A stretch of 64,000 nt of DNA from Datisca glomerata (lineage: Eukaryota > Streptophyta > Magnoliopsida > Cucurbitales > Datiscaceae): NCBI GenBank assembly GCA_003255025.1, contig QANY01009115.1:1-64000 (forward strand), written 5' to 3'. The notes beneath the pieces are model-generated. The model made no database searches. It was not told where the DNA came from and was given only the letters and a program-made list of their open reading frames with translations. This document shows, one piece after another, positions 11,605 through 22,328 of the stretch (positions are counted from its first letter, which is position 1; the number at the start of each line of letters is the position of its first letter). The position numbers were made by a program, and so were the translations under genes.

Positions 11605-11964
11605 AAAATAATCGAGTCAAGAACACTTACTTGATTACGCAACGAAATAGATCGAAATGACGAATTACGTGCTGGATCTTGTAGGAAATCACGAAAATGA
11701 ACTCTTCACTTGTTCCATAACCCAACCTTGATTTTGTATATGAAATTTTGATTTTGATGTTGGAGGAATGATTTTTTCTTTGATTATGAAATAGGTCTGA
11801 ATTTTCTAAAATCAAAATTGAAGTTCTTCTTTCATAGAAGTTAATGGTAGTTCCTTATATTAACCACTATTGGTAGTTTTTCACGTGAGAAACTACCAAT
11901 AATTCATTTTCAAAATCAGGCCAGGTCGACCCATCATGGAAGTCCGGATCTGAGTTTTCCAACG
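11605..11964 (-). repeat. Copia-1 5' LTR
   Basis: About 360 bp aligning with 4793-5167. Its terminal dinucleotides are eroded (CG for CA at 11963-11964, and a few bases lost beside the primer site). Confidence 0.85.
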
Positions 11965-11969
11965 TATAC

Positions 11970-13140
11970 AAATAACCAATAGTTTTATCGTAATAATTAA
12001 GCTTGTAATTAAATCTGATAGATATAAATAATTGTAATCAAATTCATTTAATGGTCTGAAAAATTCATTAAATACTGTCATTCTCTTTCTCTTTTACGTC
12101 AAAACAATACTGTTTCTTTTAAAATAATATTCTAAAAGTTTTCATTTCCATGACAATTAGTTTAGAAATATGAAAAACAAAAAATTAAGGATTATTAACC
12201 GTTTCATTTGCAATTGACAATTTAGTTTGAAAGAATTAGAATCCAATAATTTGTCATGTATAACATCAATATTTTTATTAATTGTAATGTAATATATTTA
12301 GGACAAATAATGAATGCCAAAACTTAGCGTAATTCAATAGTCATTCTTTTATTGTTGAAACCAATTCAATAGTCATTATGATTTGAACGTTTTTGTACTT
12401 GTAGGTGCCAGAATTTATAATTATATCAAATAATTGATTACAAGAATATTATTATATATATTGAACATAAAGGGTATTTTGGAAATAATAGTTTTCTTGT
12501 TGGATAGATGGTCTAATTTTTTTTTTCCAAGAATGCACATTTTTAGAAGAAATATGATTGATCTAATTATGACAAGGGATTTAGTATTGCTGAAAATGCT
12601 ACGTTAAAATATGGAAGGGAAAATGGTAAATCAATATAGGAATAAAAAGCACTTCATGAAATTTATTTTGGTGCAATGATTGATGTTAATGGGCTTCAAA
12701 AACATTCTAAATAAGAAAATACACAACAAATTAAATGAAAATTTATTGTTTACATATATATAATCAAATTATTACAATACATTTAATATGTGGAACAGTT
12801 TGTCTGTAGTTAGTTATTAATGACAGACACGACAGTTTGACACTGTCAAACCGTCAAACCATCGATCTAGACTCACATCATGACAAAATGTCAAGTGGAA
12901 AAGACATAATTTTGAATTTTTGACTTTTATTCTAAGCCGTCCTGATCTAGATGGGAGGCTTAGATTGGACATCCTTCTCCATTTGCTAAGCAGTTGTAGA
13001 GATCAAAGTCCCTAATACGCGCCATTTAAACAAGCAGCTTAGAAGATCAGTAGATCTTAGATGATCTCAATTGGGTTTAATGACGCCAAACACATAGAGT
13101 TAGCTACTCTAATGTAATGATGCTTTCTAAACCTACTAAG
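11970..13140. other. AT-rich intergenic DNA
   Basis: I see no coding sequence, transposon end or tandem array here. A small inverted repeat occurs near 12830-12860 (GACAGTTTGAC and GTCAAACCGTC). Confidence 0.5.
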
Positions 13141-13149
13141 ACATAGTCC

Positions 13150-13960
13150 TAGTGTTCTCTCTCTCTCATTTTAATTTACTCATTTGCAAACCTTGCACCA
13201 TTTCTCTGTCTCTCGTATCCTCTCTTCTTCACCCATTAGGCAAAAGCTTCCACCGTTTCACAACTGCGCCCACAGTTATTATCTGTAAAAAGTGGTTGAA
13301 TGTGAACACCAAACATGGTCTGTTGCTGTTTTGCTGATACTAATTGATGTGGTGGTGATGGTCTTCATTCTTTGAAGGCGCTCGATTCACTGCCTGAGAA
13401 ATTGGCTACACGAAATTCATAAAAAAAACCCCTAGTTGAATTTATTGACATAAATTTGACAGAAGAGTTTATGCTTCTGGTATCTAGTTATCTCCTTACG
13501 ACCTCATTGTCCTATTTTATTTTAAACACAAGTCTGATTCAGTTGCGTCGTTTAATTTTTATGATGACAGCCACTCATGTATCTTGTGGCTGCTTAACCA
13601 TGTCCTTTTATCTTCTAGTAGAATCTTCAAAGTTGCAGCGCGTCATGCAACTGTAATCACTCAAGTTTTTTTACGGTTAGGGACGACATTTTTTGGTTTA
13701 AGAAGGCAAAACTAATGTTGTCTTTAATCCATTATATTTTGTTCGTAAATAAATTCCATCTGGCATTGTTATTTTGGTTGTGGTCGTGGCACTTGGGAAC
13801 AATTCTATCTGCATAGAAAATCAAAAGCTGATAGGTCTTATGGTATTGGATCAGCTGTACAGTTTGCCTGTACCTACACTGCCCTACGCCTCTTTGCAGT
13901 GATCGATGAATCAGTTGGGAAACGACTATCCTAGACGATGAACTAGGAAACCTCATGTAT
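13150..13960 (+). other. Unrecognised gene-like stretch
   Basis: This part is less AT-rich than its surroundings and has a CT-rich lead-in (CTCTCTCTCTC near 13157) like a plant 5' leader. Short plus-strand frames are 13152-13337 and 13456-13656. A tail at about 13800-13935 is charged and protein-like (GSAVQFACTYTALRLFAVID). I recognise no family. It could be a decayed gene, an expressed non-coding RNA or chance. No single frame spans it. Confidence 0.25.
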
Positions 13961-15204
13961 TCCTCTTGATTATTTACAATTTACAATGTTCCACTGCCTA
14001 ACTTGATAAATGAGATGTACTAAGTAAATTTTGAAGTTAAAAGATGTCTGTGTAGGTTTTTTTTTCAATTAAATGGGTATATGTATATATGCAACTAATG
14101 CAAAGTTGGTGTAATTTACCCTATATAAAATGTACAAAAAAAATTCTTTCTCATAACACAGATTGTAAGTTTAACTAATTGTATGATTTTCTTAAATCTT
14201 ATGGTGCACAGATATTTGAAATCATATTTTGTTAACTAGAAAAGTTATTTATATAATGTGCTCATCATGACAGGCACCTTTGCAATTTTAATCTTATTAA
14301 ATCATAAAAGAATCTTAACAAAAAAATCATGAAGAAATTATTTCGGGTTATTTATCCAAAATTTATAAAAACAAAATTCAAAAAAGTTATATTAATACAA
14401 CAACTTAGTCATGCTTTTTAGATTCTCGAACAATATCATATTATTTTGAATAATTAATTATATTATATATATTGTGTGTTTTGATATTTGAATTTTAGTA
14501 TTTAAAATTTACATTATGTATGTAAATTTGACATTTTCTCATATAATATAGAACATCACTCGCAAATAAAACTTATTTCCCCTAAGTTTAAAAAGTGTGT
14601 TGGCCATTAACTATCTAATGAATAGTTTAGACAACTAATTACGCACTTAAAACATGATAAAGGTCTAATTCCAAGATTATTAACTTGGGCTTTAAGTCAA
14701 TTTTACCAAAAAATATACCTAGGTAGATACAGTTTCATTACTTCCATGATATCCATGATATTGTAGATGCTAAGAATCTGGATCTACACTCAATTGTGGT
14801 GCCACGCATCTCAATGTGATGAGCTCAAAATCCTGCAAGAAAAGAAGATCGATGAAGTATTATCTGAATACTAGTGTGGTGCTCCCACTCTGACGATCAA
14901 GTGATCAGTAAGTAATTTTAGGAGATGGATTAGACATAGAGAGAATGGATACATGATACCTGTATGAATGAAAGCCACCATCAATTTATATTTATAAAAA
15001 TTCTTTAATGATCATCCGTTCAGGTTCAACGTATCTCCCTTGCTTATTACAATAAGGAATGAAATTATTCAATGAGAATTTCCATAAGTCTGGAGATTCT
15101 TTGTATGACTCAATTCCATTATGATCATTCGAGCTTTTCTTGTAGAGAGATTCATTAGTTGGTGTTTTCTTATATAATGGGTTTTCTCGTATATGCTGCA
15201 TCAG
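13961..15204. other. AT-rich intergenic DNA
   Basis: No gene, repeat or transposon end that I can support. The 69-codon minus-strand frame at 14992-15201 has no recognisable motif. Confidence 0.45.
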
Positions 15205-15490
15205 TGGATAGACCTCGGCTATCGTAGGTTACTTCAATCGTGGATATGGGAGAACCTCAGCCTTCCTTGTGATTCAGTCATAGGGCTAGGACCTCAGCCA
15301 TCATCGTGACCTCGATTAAAGAGACTTAAATGGGGACTCGGTCATCTTGATGGTCTCGGTCGTAGAGGTGTGAGGGGGATCTCAACCATCTTGGTGACCT
15401 TGGTCGTGTAGGTGTCAATAGGATTTTAGCCATCATGGTGACTTTGGTCGTAAGAGTATAGGGGCCTCGATCGTTCGGAACCTCGGCCTA
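15205..15490. repeat. ~45-bp tandem repeat
   Basis: Four to five degenerate units with the theme CTCGGTCATCTTGATGG, CTCGGTCGTAGAGGTGT and a G-rich end. Clear units start near 15290, 15333, 15380 and 15425, with weaker relatives on each side. Confidence 0.7.
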
Positions 15491-16308
15491 AGGCGGAGGA
15501 CCCTTGGTTCAAACTTGGTTTGGGCTCTAACTTTGTGAAGATGACTGGCCTTGACTCTAAGCCACATTAAATATTGGCCCTCGGTGCAAGTGATACCCAA
15601 TGAAACTATGAGGAAAAAATATTGATATTGCTAAATTAACAGGTTGAAAAGAGATAAAAAAAGAAATTGAATAAATATGCAAAGAAAATCACTGACTCCT
15701 ATAATTTTCGTCAGTACATTTCCCAAGTAAAAGAAAATCTAATTGAAATTTTTACAACCGAGAATTCGTGTAGCTTTGCGAATTAAGTTTCACAATTTAT
15801 GTGGAATTAGAATTATAAATAACAATCATTGAATAACTAATATTTCCAATTCATGACTTCTTTATTCATCCATACACGAATTCTCAAGTTTATTCATGTG
15901 ATGAATGAATCACTTCAAATTCCTTAAAGTGCGTGAATGCATGTTTAAAAATAAGATAACTTAAAAATGATAATTTATATTATTTTCCTATTTTATTTTT
16001 AAATGAAAAACAACCGATGAGCAATAATCACATATAGTGGCGGATCTAAAATTTTAATTTAAGTGTGGCATCCATAGAAATAAAAATATAAGGGTGTCTA
16101 TCTTTTTGGTTTTTTTCTTCTGAAAGTTATAACATTTGAAAATTTGTTTGTTAGTAGTGTTTGATATTTATTCTTACAGTTAATATTTTTAGACAAAATC
16201 AAATTAAATCAACAATCAACAAAATTCTAGAATTTTCAACTCATGTAAATGCATTAAATCATCTATTATCTTCTTCTTCTTTTTTAAAAAAAAATAAGTT
16301 TTACCTAG
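15491..16308. other. AT-rich intergenic DNA
   Basis: Nothing recognisable. A block near 16035-16120 (AGTGGCGGATCTAAAATTTT) is a phrase common in plant repetitive DNA, but I cannot define an element. Confidence 0.4.
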
Positions 16309-16640
16309 CACTACTACAAATTTGATTTTTCACGACGCGCGTCAAAAACCAGCGACGCCGTGGCTGACCAAACCCATCGTCTAAAAAGAAGTAGTGCATT
16401 TTTTACACTTTACGATGGTTGGTGGAAGCCTCATTGTATTTAAAGAGATTAAATACGACAGAGCGAGAATAAAACGACAGGGTGTCAAGTACTCGTCGTA
16501 TTTGTCATTAAAATGACGGGGTATCCATACCTCATCATTTTTCTTATTTAAATTAATAAAGATGGGGTGTCGAGGCTCTGTCATATTATCTACCATGGAC
16601 GACGGGGGCTCAACAACCCGTCATCTTCTTCACCCTCTTT
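16309..16640 (+). repeat. CACTA left terminus and subterminal region
   Basis: Terminal CACTACTACAAATTTG, then repeated short motifs in both orientations around ACGACG, GTCGTATTTG, GACGGGGT and CCCGTCATC. The small minus-strand frame here is not a gene. Confidence 0.75.
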
Positions 16641-17233
16641 AATTAAAAAGTCAAAATTTCTAATTTTACTCCCTCTCTCTACCTGAGTATGTATGTGCCC
16701 TAGCCTCTTCATATCTCCAGCCTTATCTTGCTAACGTCCAAGTTTCGGCTTATCTCTTCTCTGCAATCTCTACATTTTAAGCCGCAAGCTCTCAATCTTA
16801 ACCATGATGCTTCTCCCTAGAGCTTGAGTACTCGTTCCCTCATTCACTTTGGTTTTTAGTTTATTTTCATCTAAGGTACGCATTCTCCCCTCCCCCCTTT
16901 TCTCTCTGATATGGTCAGTTGCTTGTCTTGGGTTCTCTCAGCTTCGTCTGCTAGAGGTATAGTTCCTTCTTTCATTTCTAACTTCTTAAGAGAGGGAAAA
17001 GGATGTTGTTGAATAAAATTTCTGCCTGAAATTGTGTTGAGTGTTAGTTCTTGGTAATGATATAGGAGATTGAAGCACAAGTGTTGGAGCCTTAAAATTC
17101 TTTTCGTAGTGTGATATTTATTTAATGCACATTAAACGAAGTATGATATTATGGATTTATATTTATTCATTGTTTTTTATTGTTTCTACATGATATAATG
17201 AGTGAAATCTTATGAAGCTTTTCTTTGTTTTCA

Positions 17234-17333
17234 TTGCAGAATAGAGCCACTTGTCTGTAAAGAATACATCAGCAAACGTCTGGTTATAATCCCATATCAC
17301 AGAGGTGGAAGGAGGTTGCATATTGGATTTTAG
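17234..17333 (+). other. Possible captured exon, unidentified
   Basis: An AG acceptor (TTTTCATTGCAG) and a GT donor (TTTTAGGTAATT) bound about 95 bp that read PISQRWKEVAYWILG in one frame after an internal stop. It lies upstream of the CURT1-like exon. I do not recognise the product. It may be another captured exon or untranslated sequence. Confidence 0.25.
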
Positions 17334-17766
17334 GTAATTCCTAAGGATTTACCAAATGCTTCACTCCCCTCTCCCCCCGTGAGTCTATGTGTTTGTATGT
17401 ATGGGTCGAGCACATAGCAGGTACTTAGTACCACTCTGAAAAGAATGATCATTTTTAGTTTGTTTTGAGTTTTAATTTCATGGGCTATTTGGTTTTTCAT
17501 TTGTCTGAGCTATTTGTCTATATGTTCAAACGAGTTGCTTGAAAATCTCAATACTTTATGCATAAGTTTTGTCCGCTTTTCTTTACTGAGTCGTGTGAAT
17601 CTTCCCTGCTTCAGATCAGAGCCTCCTCTTTAGAAGAGACATCTTATATAGACACTAATGAGATCTTTAGCGACTTGAAGGAGAAGGTTTTCATGTGTCC
17701 TTTATAATGTCTTCCGCTCCCAACTTTTTATTTGTCTTTCTTTCTGCTTAAAGATATTGCAGTTAT

Positions 17767-18004
17767 TGTAAACTAACAAGGAACTCCCTTGAAATATTTC
17801 ACTTTTGTATTCCTCTAAATTATATTTTCAAATGAAATCAACAAGGCCTTTATATAGACTTTACTCTTGTCAAAAAACTGAAAAATAATTAAATCTATCA
17901 CCCATTGGCCTTTCATCTACAAAGACTCTTGACCTTTTATGTTTCCACTAACTTCTAAATTGAAAAAACCCACTAAAAAAATAACATTTAATGTTTATTC
18001 AACA
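17767..18004 (-). repeat. Copia-2 3' LTR
   Basis: 238 bp, TG...CA. In element sense it starts TGTTGAATAAAC directly after the polypurine tract (TATGGGGGATTTT, 18005-18017). It is the same length as the right LTR. Confidence 0.95.
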
Positions 18005-18020
18005 AAAATCCCCCATAAAC

Positions 18021-19616
18021 TTAAATGTTTCTACCATCCGTCATGCCAATCATTTTCTTGCATTTGTCGAGAAATACTTTCGGTAGCGGTTTTGTGAAGA
18101 TATCCGCAACTTGATCCTGACTTGCCACATGCACCAATTCCACACTTCCTTCCTTCACATGATCTCGGATAAAGTGAAAACGAACGTCAATGTGTTTGCT
18201 TCTTTCATGGTTCACTGGATTCTTTGCTAACTCAATTGCTAATTTGTTGTCAACTTGAATCACGGTTGCATCTAGTTGCTTTAGCTCCATCTTTCTCAAC
18301 AAATTTCTAAGCCATATCACATGATATACACACCAAGATGCTGCCACATATTCAGCTTCACACGTCGAGAGCGTCACGATCGGTTGCTTCTTTGAAAGCC
18401 AAGTAAACGCAGTATCTCTCATAAAGAACACATATCCCGATGTACTTTTCTGATCGTCTATGTCTCCGCACCAATCGCTGTCGGAGTAGCCAACCAACTT
18501 GTAATCTTCTGCTTTCGAGTAGAACAACCCAAGTGGCACCGTTCCTTGGATGTACCGTAGGATTCGCTTCACCGCCTTCCAATGTGAATAAACAGGCTCC
18601 TCCATGAACCGACTTATAATACCGACACTTAATGAAAGATCCGGCCTTGTGCATGTGAGATAGCGAAGGCTTCCTACCAAACTCCAGTATCTACTCGCAT
18701 CGACACGTTCTCCTCCATCGAACTTCGAGAGTTTTGCACCTGGTTCCATTGGTGTTGATACCGGGTTGCAATTTGCCATCTTGTACTTCTTCAAAATCTT
18801 TTTTGCATATGTCTCCTGTGATACAAAAATACCCGTCTCTACTTGTCTAACCTCCAATCCAAGGAAAAACTTTATCAAGCCCAAATCTGTCATCTCAAAT
18901 TCCCGTGTCATTGTACCCTTAAACTCTTCTATCATCTCATCATTGTTTCCCATAAAAATGAGGTCATCGACATAAAGAGCAAAATATAACACGTTACCTC
19001 CATTCTTCTTTGCGTAAAAGGCATGCTCGTAGGGACATTTCTTGAACCCGTTCTCCTTGAAATATGTATCGATACGTGTATTCCATGCCCGCGGTGCTTG
19101 CTTCAACCCGTAAAGCGCCTTCTTCAATTTTAGCACCTTCTTCTCTTCTCCGATTTTCATGAACCCGGGTGGTTGTTCGATGTAGACATCTTCTTCGAGC
19201 ACACCATTCAAGAATGCCGACTTGACATCCATTTGAAATATTTGCCATTTGAATTGAGCAGCTTGTGAAATGAGTAATCGGATTGTCTCCATTCTTGCAA
19301 CAGGAGCAAACACCTCGTCATAGTCGATTCCTATCTTTTGCTTGTATCCCTTCGCAACAAGTCTCGCCTTGTACCATTCTATCTCACCTTGAGCATTCAT
19401 CTTTTTCTTGAACACCCACTTCACACCAATAGGCTGACTGCCTTTCGGCAATTCTGCTAGCTCCCATGTGTTGTTGCGGTCAATCGCCTTAATCTCCTCG
19501 TTCATGGCAGTTTGCCACTTCTTGTCTCGCACCGCCTCTTCAAAGCTGATATTTTCAGCATCTGCCAAAAGACATACAAGGTGTACCTCATTTGTCACAT
19601 CATACAAATCTGGCAC
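18021..19616 (-). CDS. Copia-2 reverse transcriptase-RNase H (open, element dead)
   Basis: 531 codons without a stop. RT blocks in order: NNTWELAELPKGSQPIGVKW, VAKGYKQKIGIDYDEVFAPV, FQMDVKSAFLNGVLEEDVYI, PPGF, KALYGLKQAPRAWNTRIDTY and FALYVDDLIFMGNND (active-site Asp pair). Further on are DLGLIKFFLGLEV, YSHWKAVKRILRYIQGT and VGYSDSDWCGD. RNase H has the TLSTCEAEYVAASW, VIQVDNKLAIELAKNP and RSKHIDVRFHFIRDH blocks. It is the C-terminal part of a polyprotein. The Met shown is internal, and the frame is cut from the integrase by stops near 19617 and 19885, so it would not be made as a normal Gag-Pol product. Confidence 0.95.
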   Translation of the reverse strand: MPDLYDVTNEVHLVCLLADAENISFEEAVRDKKWQTAMNEEIKAIDRNNTWELAELPKGSQPIGVKWVFKKKMNAQGEIEWYKARLVAKGYKQKIGIDYDEVFAPVARMETIRLLISQAAQFKWQIFQMDVKSAFLNGVLEEDVYIEQPPGFMKIGEEKKVLKLKKALYGLKQAPRAWNTRIDTYFKENGFKKCPYEHAFYAKKNGGNVLYFALYVDDLIFMGNNDEMIEEFKGTMTREFEMTDLGLIKFFLGLEVRQVETGIFVSQETYAKKILKKYKMANCNPVSTPMEPGAKLSKFDGGERVDASRYWSLVGSLRYLTCTRPDLSLSVGIISRFMEEPVYSHWKAVKRILRYIQGTVPLGLFYSKAEDYKLVGYSDSDWCGDIDDQKSTSGYVFFMRDTAFTWLSKKQPIVTLSTCEAEYVAASWCVYHVIWLRNLLRKMELKQLDATVIQVDNKLAIELAKNPVNHERSKHIDVRFHFIRDHVKEGSVELVHVASQDQVADIFTKPLPKVFLDKCKKMIGMTDGRNI

Positions 19617-20045
19617 ACTTCACATTTTTGGTTGTCGTGGTTCCTCTTCATCATCGATAGTTTCAGAGTTTGTTGGTATACTACTTGGTGCAATGACTGA
19701 TGATTCTCCAACTTCGATGATAACCTCCGTTGACTTGTTCCAGTCCCACTCGCTTGCTTCATTTACTCGCACATCACGACTATCCATCACCTTCTTGCTT
19801 ATCGGGTCGAGTAGCTTGTACCCTTTTGTCTTCTCATCATACCCAATAAAAATATACCTTTTGCTTTTGTCTTCGAGCTTCATTCTTCATTGATCCGGTA
19901 CGTGTGCATAAGCCAGACTACCGAACACTTTGAGATGAGAAACTGTCGGCTTATGTCCGCTCCATGCCTCTTGTGGTGTTTGATCATCTAACTTCACATG
20001 TGGACATCGATTTTGTACATAGATGGCACATTGCACGGCTTCTGC

Positions 20046-20780
20046 CTAGAATTCCTTCGGCATCTTCTTGCTCTTGAGCATTGATCGAACCATGTCGAGA
20101 ATAGTCCAGTTCTTCCTCTCGGCCACACCGTTTTGTTGAGGAGAATATGGTGCGGTTAGAAATCTCCTTATGCCTTGCTCCTCGCAATACTCCATGAAAG
20201 CCGTCGAAGTATACTCGCCACCTCTATCGGATCGTACGGCTTTGATGTGTCTCCCAGTTGCCTTCTCCACCATCACTTTCAACTTTTTGAACACCTCGAA
20301 TACCTCAGATTTGTCTTTCAGAAAATAAACCCAAGTTTTTCGTGAGAAATCATCAATAAAGGAAATGAAGTACCTTTTACCACTGAAAGATTCTGGGGTG
20401 ATTGGTCCACATATGTCGGTATGAATAAAATCGAGAGTATGTTTAGCTCGATATTTTACCTTCTTTTGAAACGATGTTCTCGCTTGCTTGCCAAGCACAC
20501 ATTCTTCACAAAATTTGCCCTCATAGTTCATGTCCGGCAGCCCGTGCACCATGTTCTTCTTTGCTAACTCTTTTAGACCACCATGATGTAGGTGACCAAA
20601 GCGGAGATGCCACAGCGACGCCTTGTCTTCTACGTTGACTCGCAAACATTTTTCTCGTACGCTTCTCAAATTCAGTTTGTACATCCGATTTCTTCCATCT
20701 CGACTAGAGCAACCAGACGCCCTTGCTTGTCCTTCAAGTGTAGTACTCACTCTTTTAAAAGTATCGAGTAACCTTCCTCC
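20046..20780 (-). pseudogene. Copia-2 integrase
   Basis: The zinc-binding domain is intact: LWHLRFGHLHHGGL then CEECVLGKQARTSF (HHCC). The catalytic core has all three acidic residues in place: HTDICGPIT, RSDRGGEYTS and PQQNGVAERKN. The frame ends at a stop at 20046-20048 after KMPKEF. Downstream, in other frames, comes the usual [24 protein letters not shown] and SKRYIFIGYDEKTKGYKLLD material (20045-19620), also stop-interrupted. The Asn-Trp change in AERKNWT, where family members have RT, is an ordinary substitution. Confidence 0.93.
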
Positions 20781-21031
20781 GTGAGTTGCCCCATACTCAA
20801 AATGTTGGTCTTGAGGTCTGGTACGTAATAAACATCTTGGATTGACCCTATTAAGCCATCCTTTTGTAAGTAACAAACTGTACCTCGGCCTTTGACCTCC
20901 ACCTTTGATGCATCTCCAAATGACACATGAACATCTTCAATCTTTTGCATCTCTTTGAATAGGTACTCGTGACCGCACATATGGTTGCTTGCCCCCGAGT
21001 CGAGGTACCACAAAGTGTCATTGTTGATGTT
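20747..21031 (-). pseudogene. Copia-2 aspartic protease
   Basis: Minus-strand frame with LWYLDSGASNHMCG (active-site DSG), VSFGDASKVEVKGRGTV and VYYVPDLKTNILSMGQLTEE, all normal for copia proteases. It is followed by a frameshift near 20760-20870, before the integrase. A stop separates it from Gag. Confidence 0.93.
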
Positions 21032-21034
21032 GAC

Positions 21035-22073
21035 TTAATTTTGAGCCATCAAGAGAAGGCCTTCATTCGCTTCGTCTTCCAAGACAAGGTTGGTTGTTTC
21101 TTCCACCTTTTTATCGGCTCGACAATCTTTTGTAAAATGCCCCACGTTACCACAATTATAACATTTGTCGGAGTTGTAATCCTTCACATAGTGACCATAC
21201 TTGTAACACTTGTAGCACTCAATGTTGGAATAGTTCGACCGGCCGCCACTTCCTCGACCGCGTCCTCTTCCATGCCAATTTGGTTGGCTCGACTGTCCCT
21301 TCTCCATATAGTACCTCTCATGAGTGTTGCCTTGACCACCGCTACCATTTTCACGACTTCCACGGCCACACCCTCTACCTCGAGAATTTTGAGAATAGAA
21401 TACCTTTTCGTCTTTGATTGACGCCTTGGTTTGAAGTGCTTGCTCGAGTGTCTCCTCCTTTTTTTTTCTTCTTACGTTGTTCATGTCCCTCGAGAGAACC
21501 GGCAAGCTCGTCTACTGTGAGCGTCACAAGGTCCTTTGACTCTTCTATTGCGCACACAACATTCTCAAAATTGTCGGTTAATGATCTCAAAATCTTTTCC
21601 ACAACTCGCGCATCGGTTAATGCTTCGCCATTACGAATGAGTTGGTTCACCACGACTTGTACACGCGTGATGTAGTTAGATACACTTTCCGACTCCTTCA
21701 TCTTCATGCTCTCCAACTCACCACAAAGAGTTTGGAGACACACTTGCTTGACTCAGTCGGCTCCTTTGAACACTTTTCCTAAAATGTCCCACGCTTCTTT
21801 TGAAGTAGTTGCACCGACAATCTTCTCAAAGCCCGACTCGTCAACGGCTCGGAACAACATGTATAATGCCGCCTTATCCTTCGCTCGTGCCTCTTTTAAC
21901 GCCTTGTTTTAAGCCGCCGTATATCCCGTGGTATTTGTTGGTTCTTCGAAACCTTCTTCGTCCACCTCTCATGCATCTTGAGATCGGAGAAGAGCTTTCA
22001 TTTAAATGCTCCAGTTCTCGTAGTTCGCCTTCGTTAGTCGTGGTAGCGGCATTTGACCCGTCACATTCGCCAT
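21035..22073 (-). pseudogene. Copia-2 Gag
   Basis: The start is the ATG at 22073 (MANVTGQMPLPRLTKANYEN), 2 nt from the primer site. Conserved Gag (UBN2) blocks follow: NWSI, GFEEPTNTTGYTAA, KDKAALYMLFRAVDESGFEK, TTSKEAWDILGKVF and ESVSNYITRVQVVVNQL. Two CCHC knuckles sit near 21170-21110 (CYKCYKYGHYVKDY, with the final Cys lost, and CYNCGNVGHFTKDC). Stops fall at 22002-22004, near 21969, near 21910 and at 21753-21755. A frameshift lies in the Lys-rich A-run near 21470, where two frames overlap. The frame ends with a stop at 21033-21035 before the protease. Confidence 0.92.
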
Positions 22074-22074
22074 T

Positions 22075-22088
22075 GGCTTTGATACCAA
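22075..22088 (-). other. Copia-2 primer binding site
   Basis: In element sense TGGTATCAAAGCC lies two bases inside the 5' LTR. It matches the initiator tRNA-Met complement with one change. Confidence 0.9.
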
Positions 22089-22090
22089 TT

Positions 22091-22328
22091 TGTAAATTAA
22101 AAAGGAACTCACTTGAAATATTTCACTTTTGTATTCATCTAAGTTATGTTTTCAAATGAAATCAACAAGGCCTTTATATAGACTCTACTCTTGCCAAAAA
22201 ACTGAAAAACAATTAAATCTATCACCCCTTGACCTTTCATCTACAAAGTCTCTTGACCTTTTATGTTTCCACTAACTTCTAAATTGAAAAAACTCACTAA
22301 AAAAATAACATTTAATGTTTATTCAACA
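22091..22328 (-). repeat. Copia-2 5' LTR
   Basis: 238 bp, TG...CA, aligning end to end with 17767-18004 without gaps. Confidence 0.95.

Larger units (their letters stand above)
4793..11964 (-). mobile_element. Ty1/copia LTR retrotransposon Copia-1 (old, full span)
   Basis: A minus-strand copia element of about 7.2 kb. Both LTRs are present, with a tRNA-Met primer site, a polypurine tract and domain order GAG-PR-INT-RT-RNaseH. The proposed target duplication is TATAT (4788-4792) and TATAC (11965-11969), four of five bases matching. The LTRs differ at roughly one position in ten plus indels, and every coding domain has stops or frameshifts, so the insertion is old. Unusually long non-coding stretches flank the coding part: about 1.4 kb of leader and 1.1 kb between RNase H and the 3' LTR. 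Confidence 0.9.
17767..22328 (-). mobile_element. Ty1/copia LTR retrotransposon Copia-2 (younger)
   Basis: A complete 4562-bp minus-strand copia element with perfect target duplication GTTAT (17762-17766 and 22329-22333). It has two 238-bp LTRs, a tRNA-Met primer site and a polypurine tract. I count about 13 mismatches between the LTRs (about 5.5%), so it is much younger than Copia-1. One polyprotein is expected (Gag, PR, INT, RT, RNase H). At least six stops and two frameshifts show it is inactive, though the 531-codon RT-RNase H frame is still open. Its compact size suits the Ale/Ivana-type copia lineages; I cannot decide which. Confidence 0.95.

Noticed and set aside
18358..18654. Separate minus-strand gene inside Copia-2
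   Set aside because: Out-of-frame shadow of the RT-RNase H frame.
20969..22159. Plus-strand frames opposite Copia-2 gag
   Set aside because: Antisense shadows of gag; Ser/Thr/Phe-rich composition follows from the sense codons.
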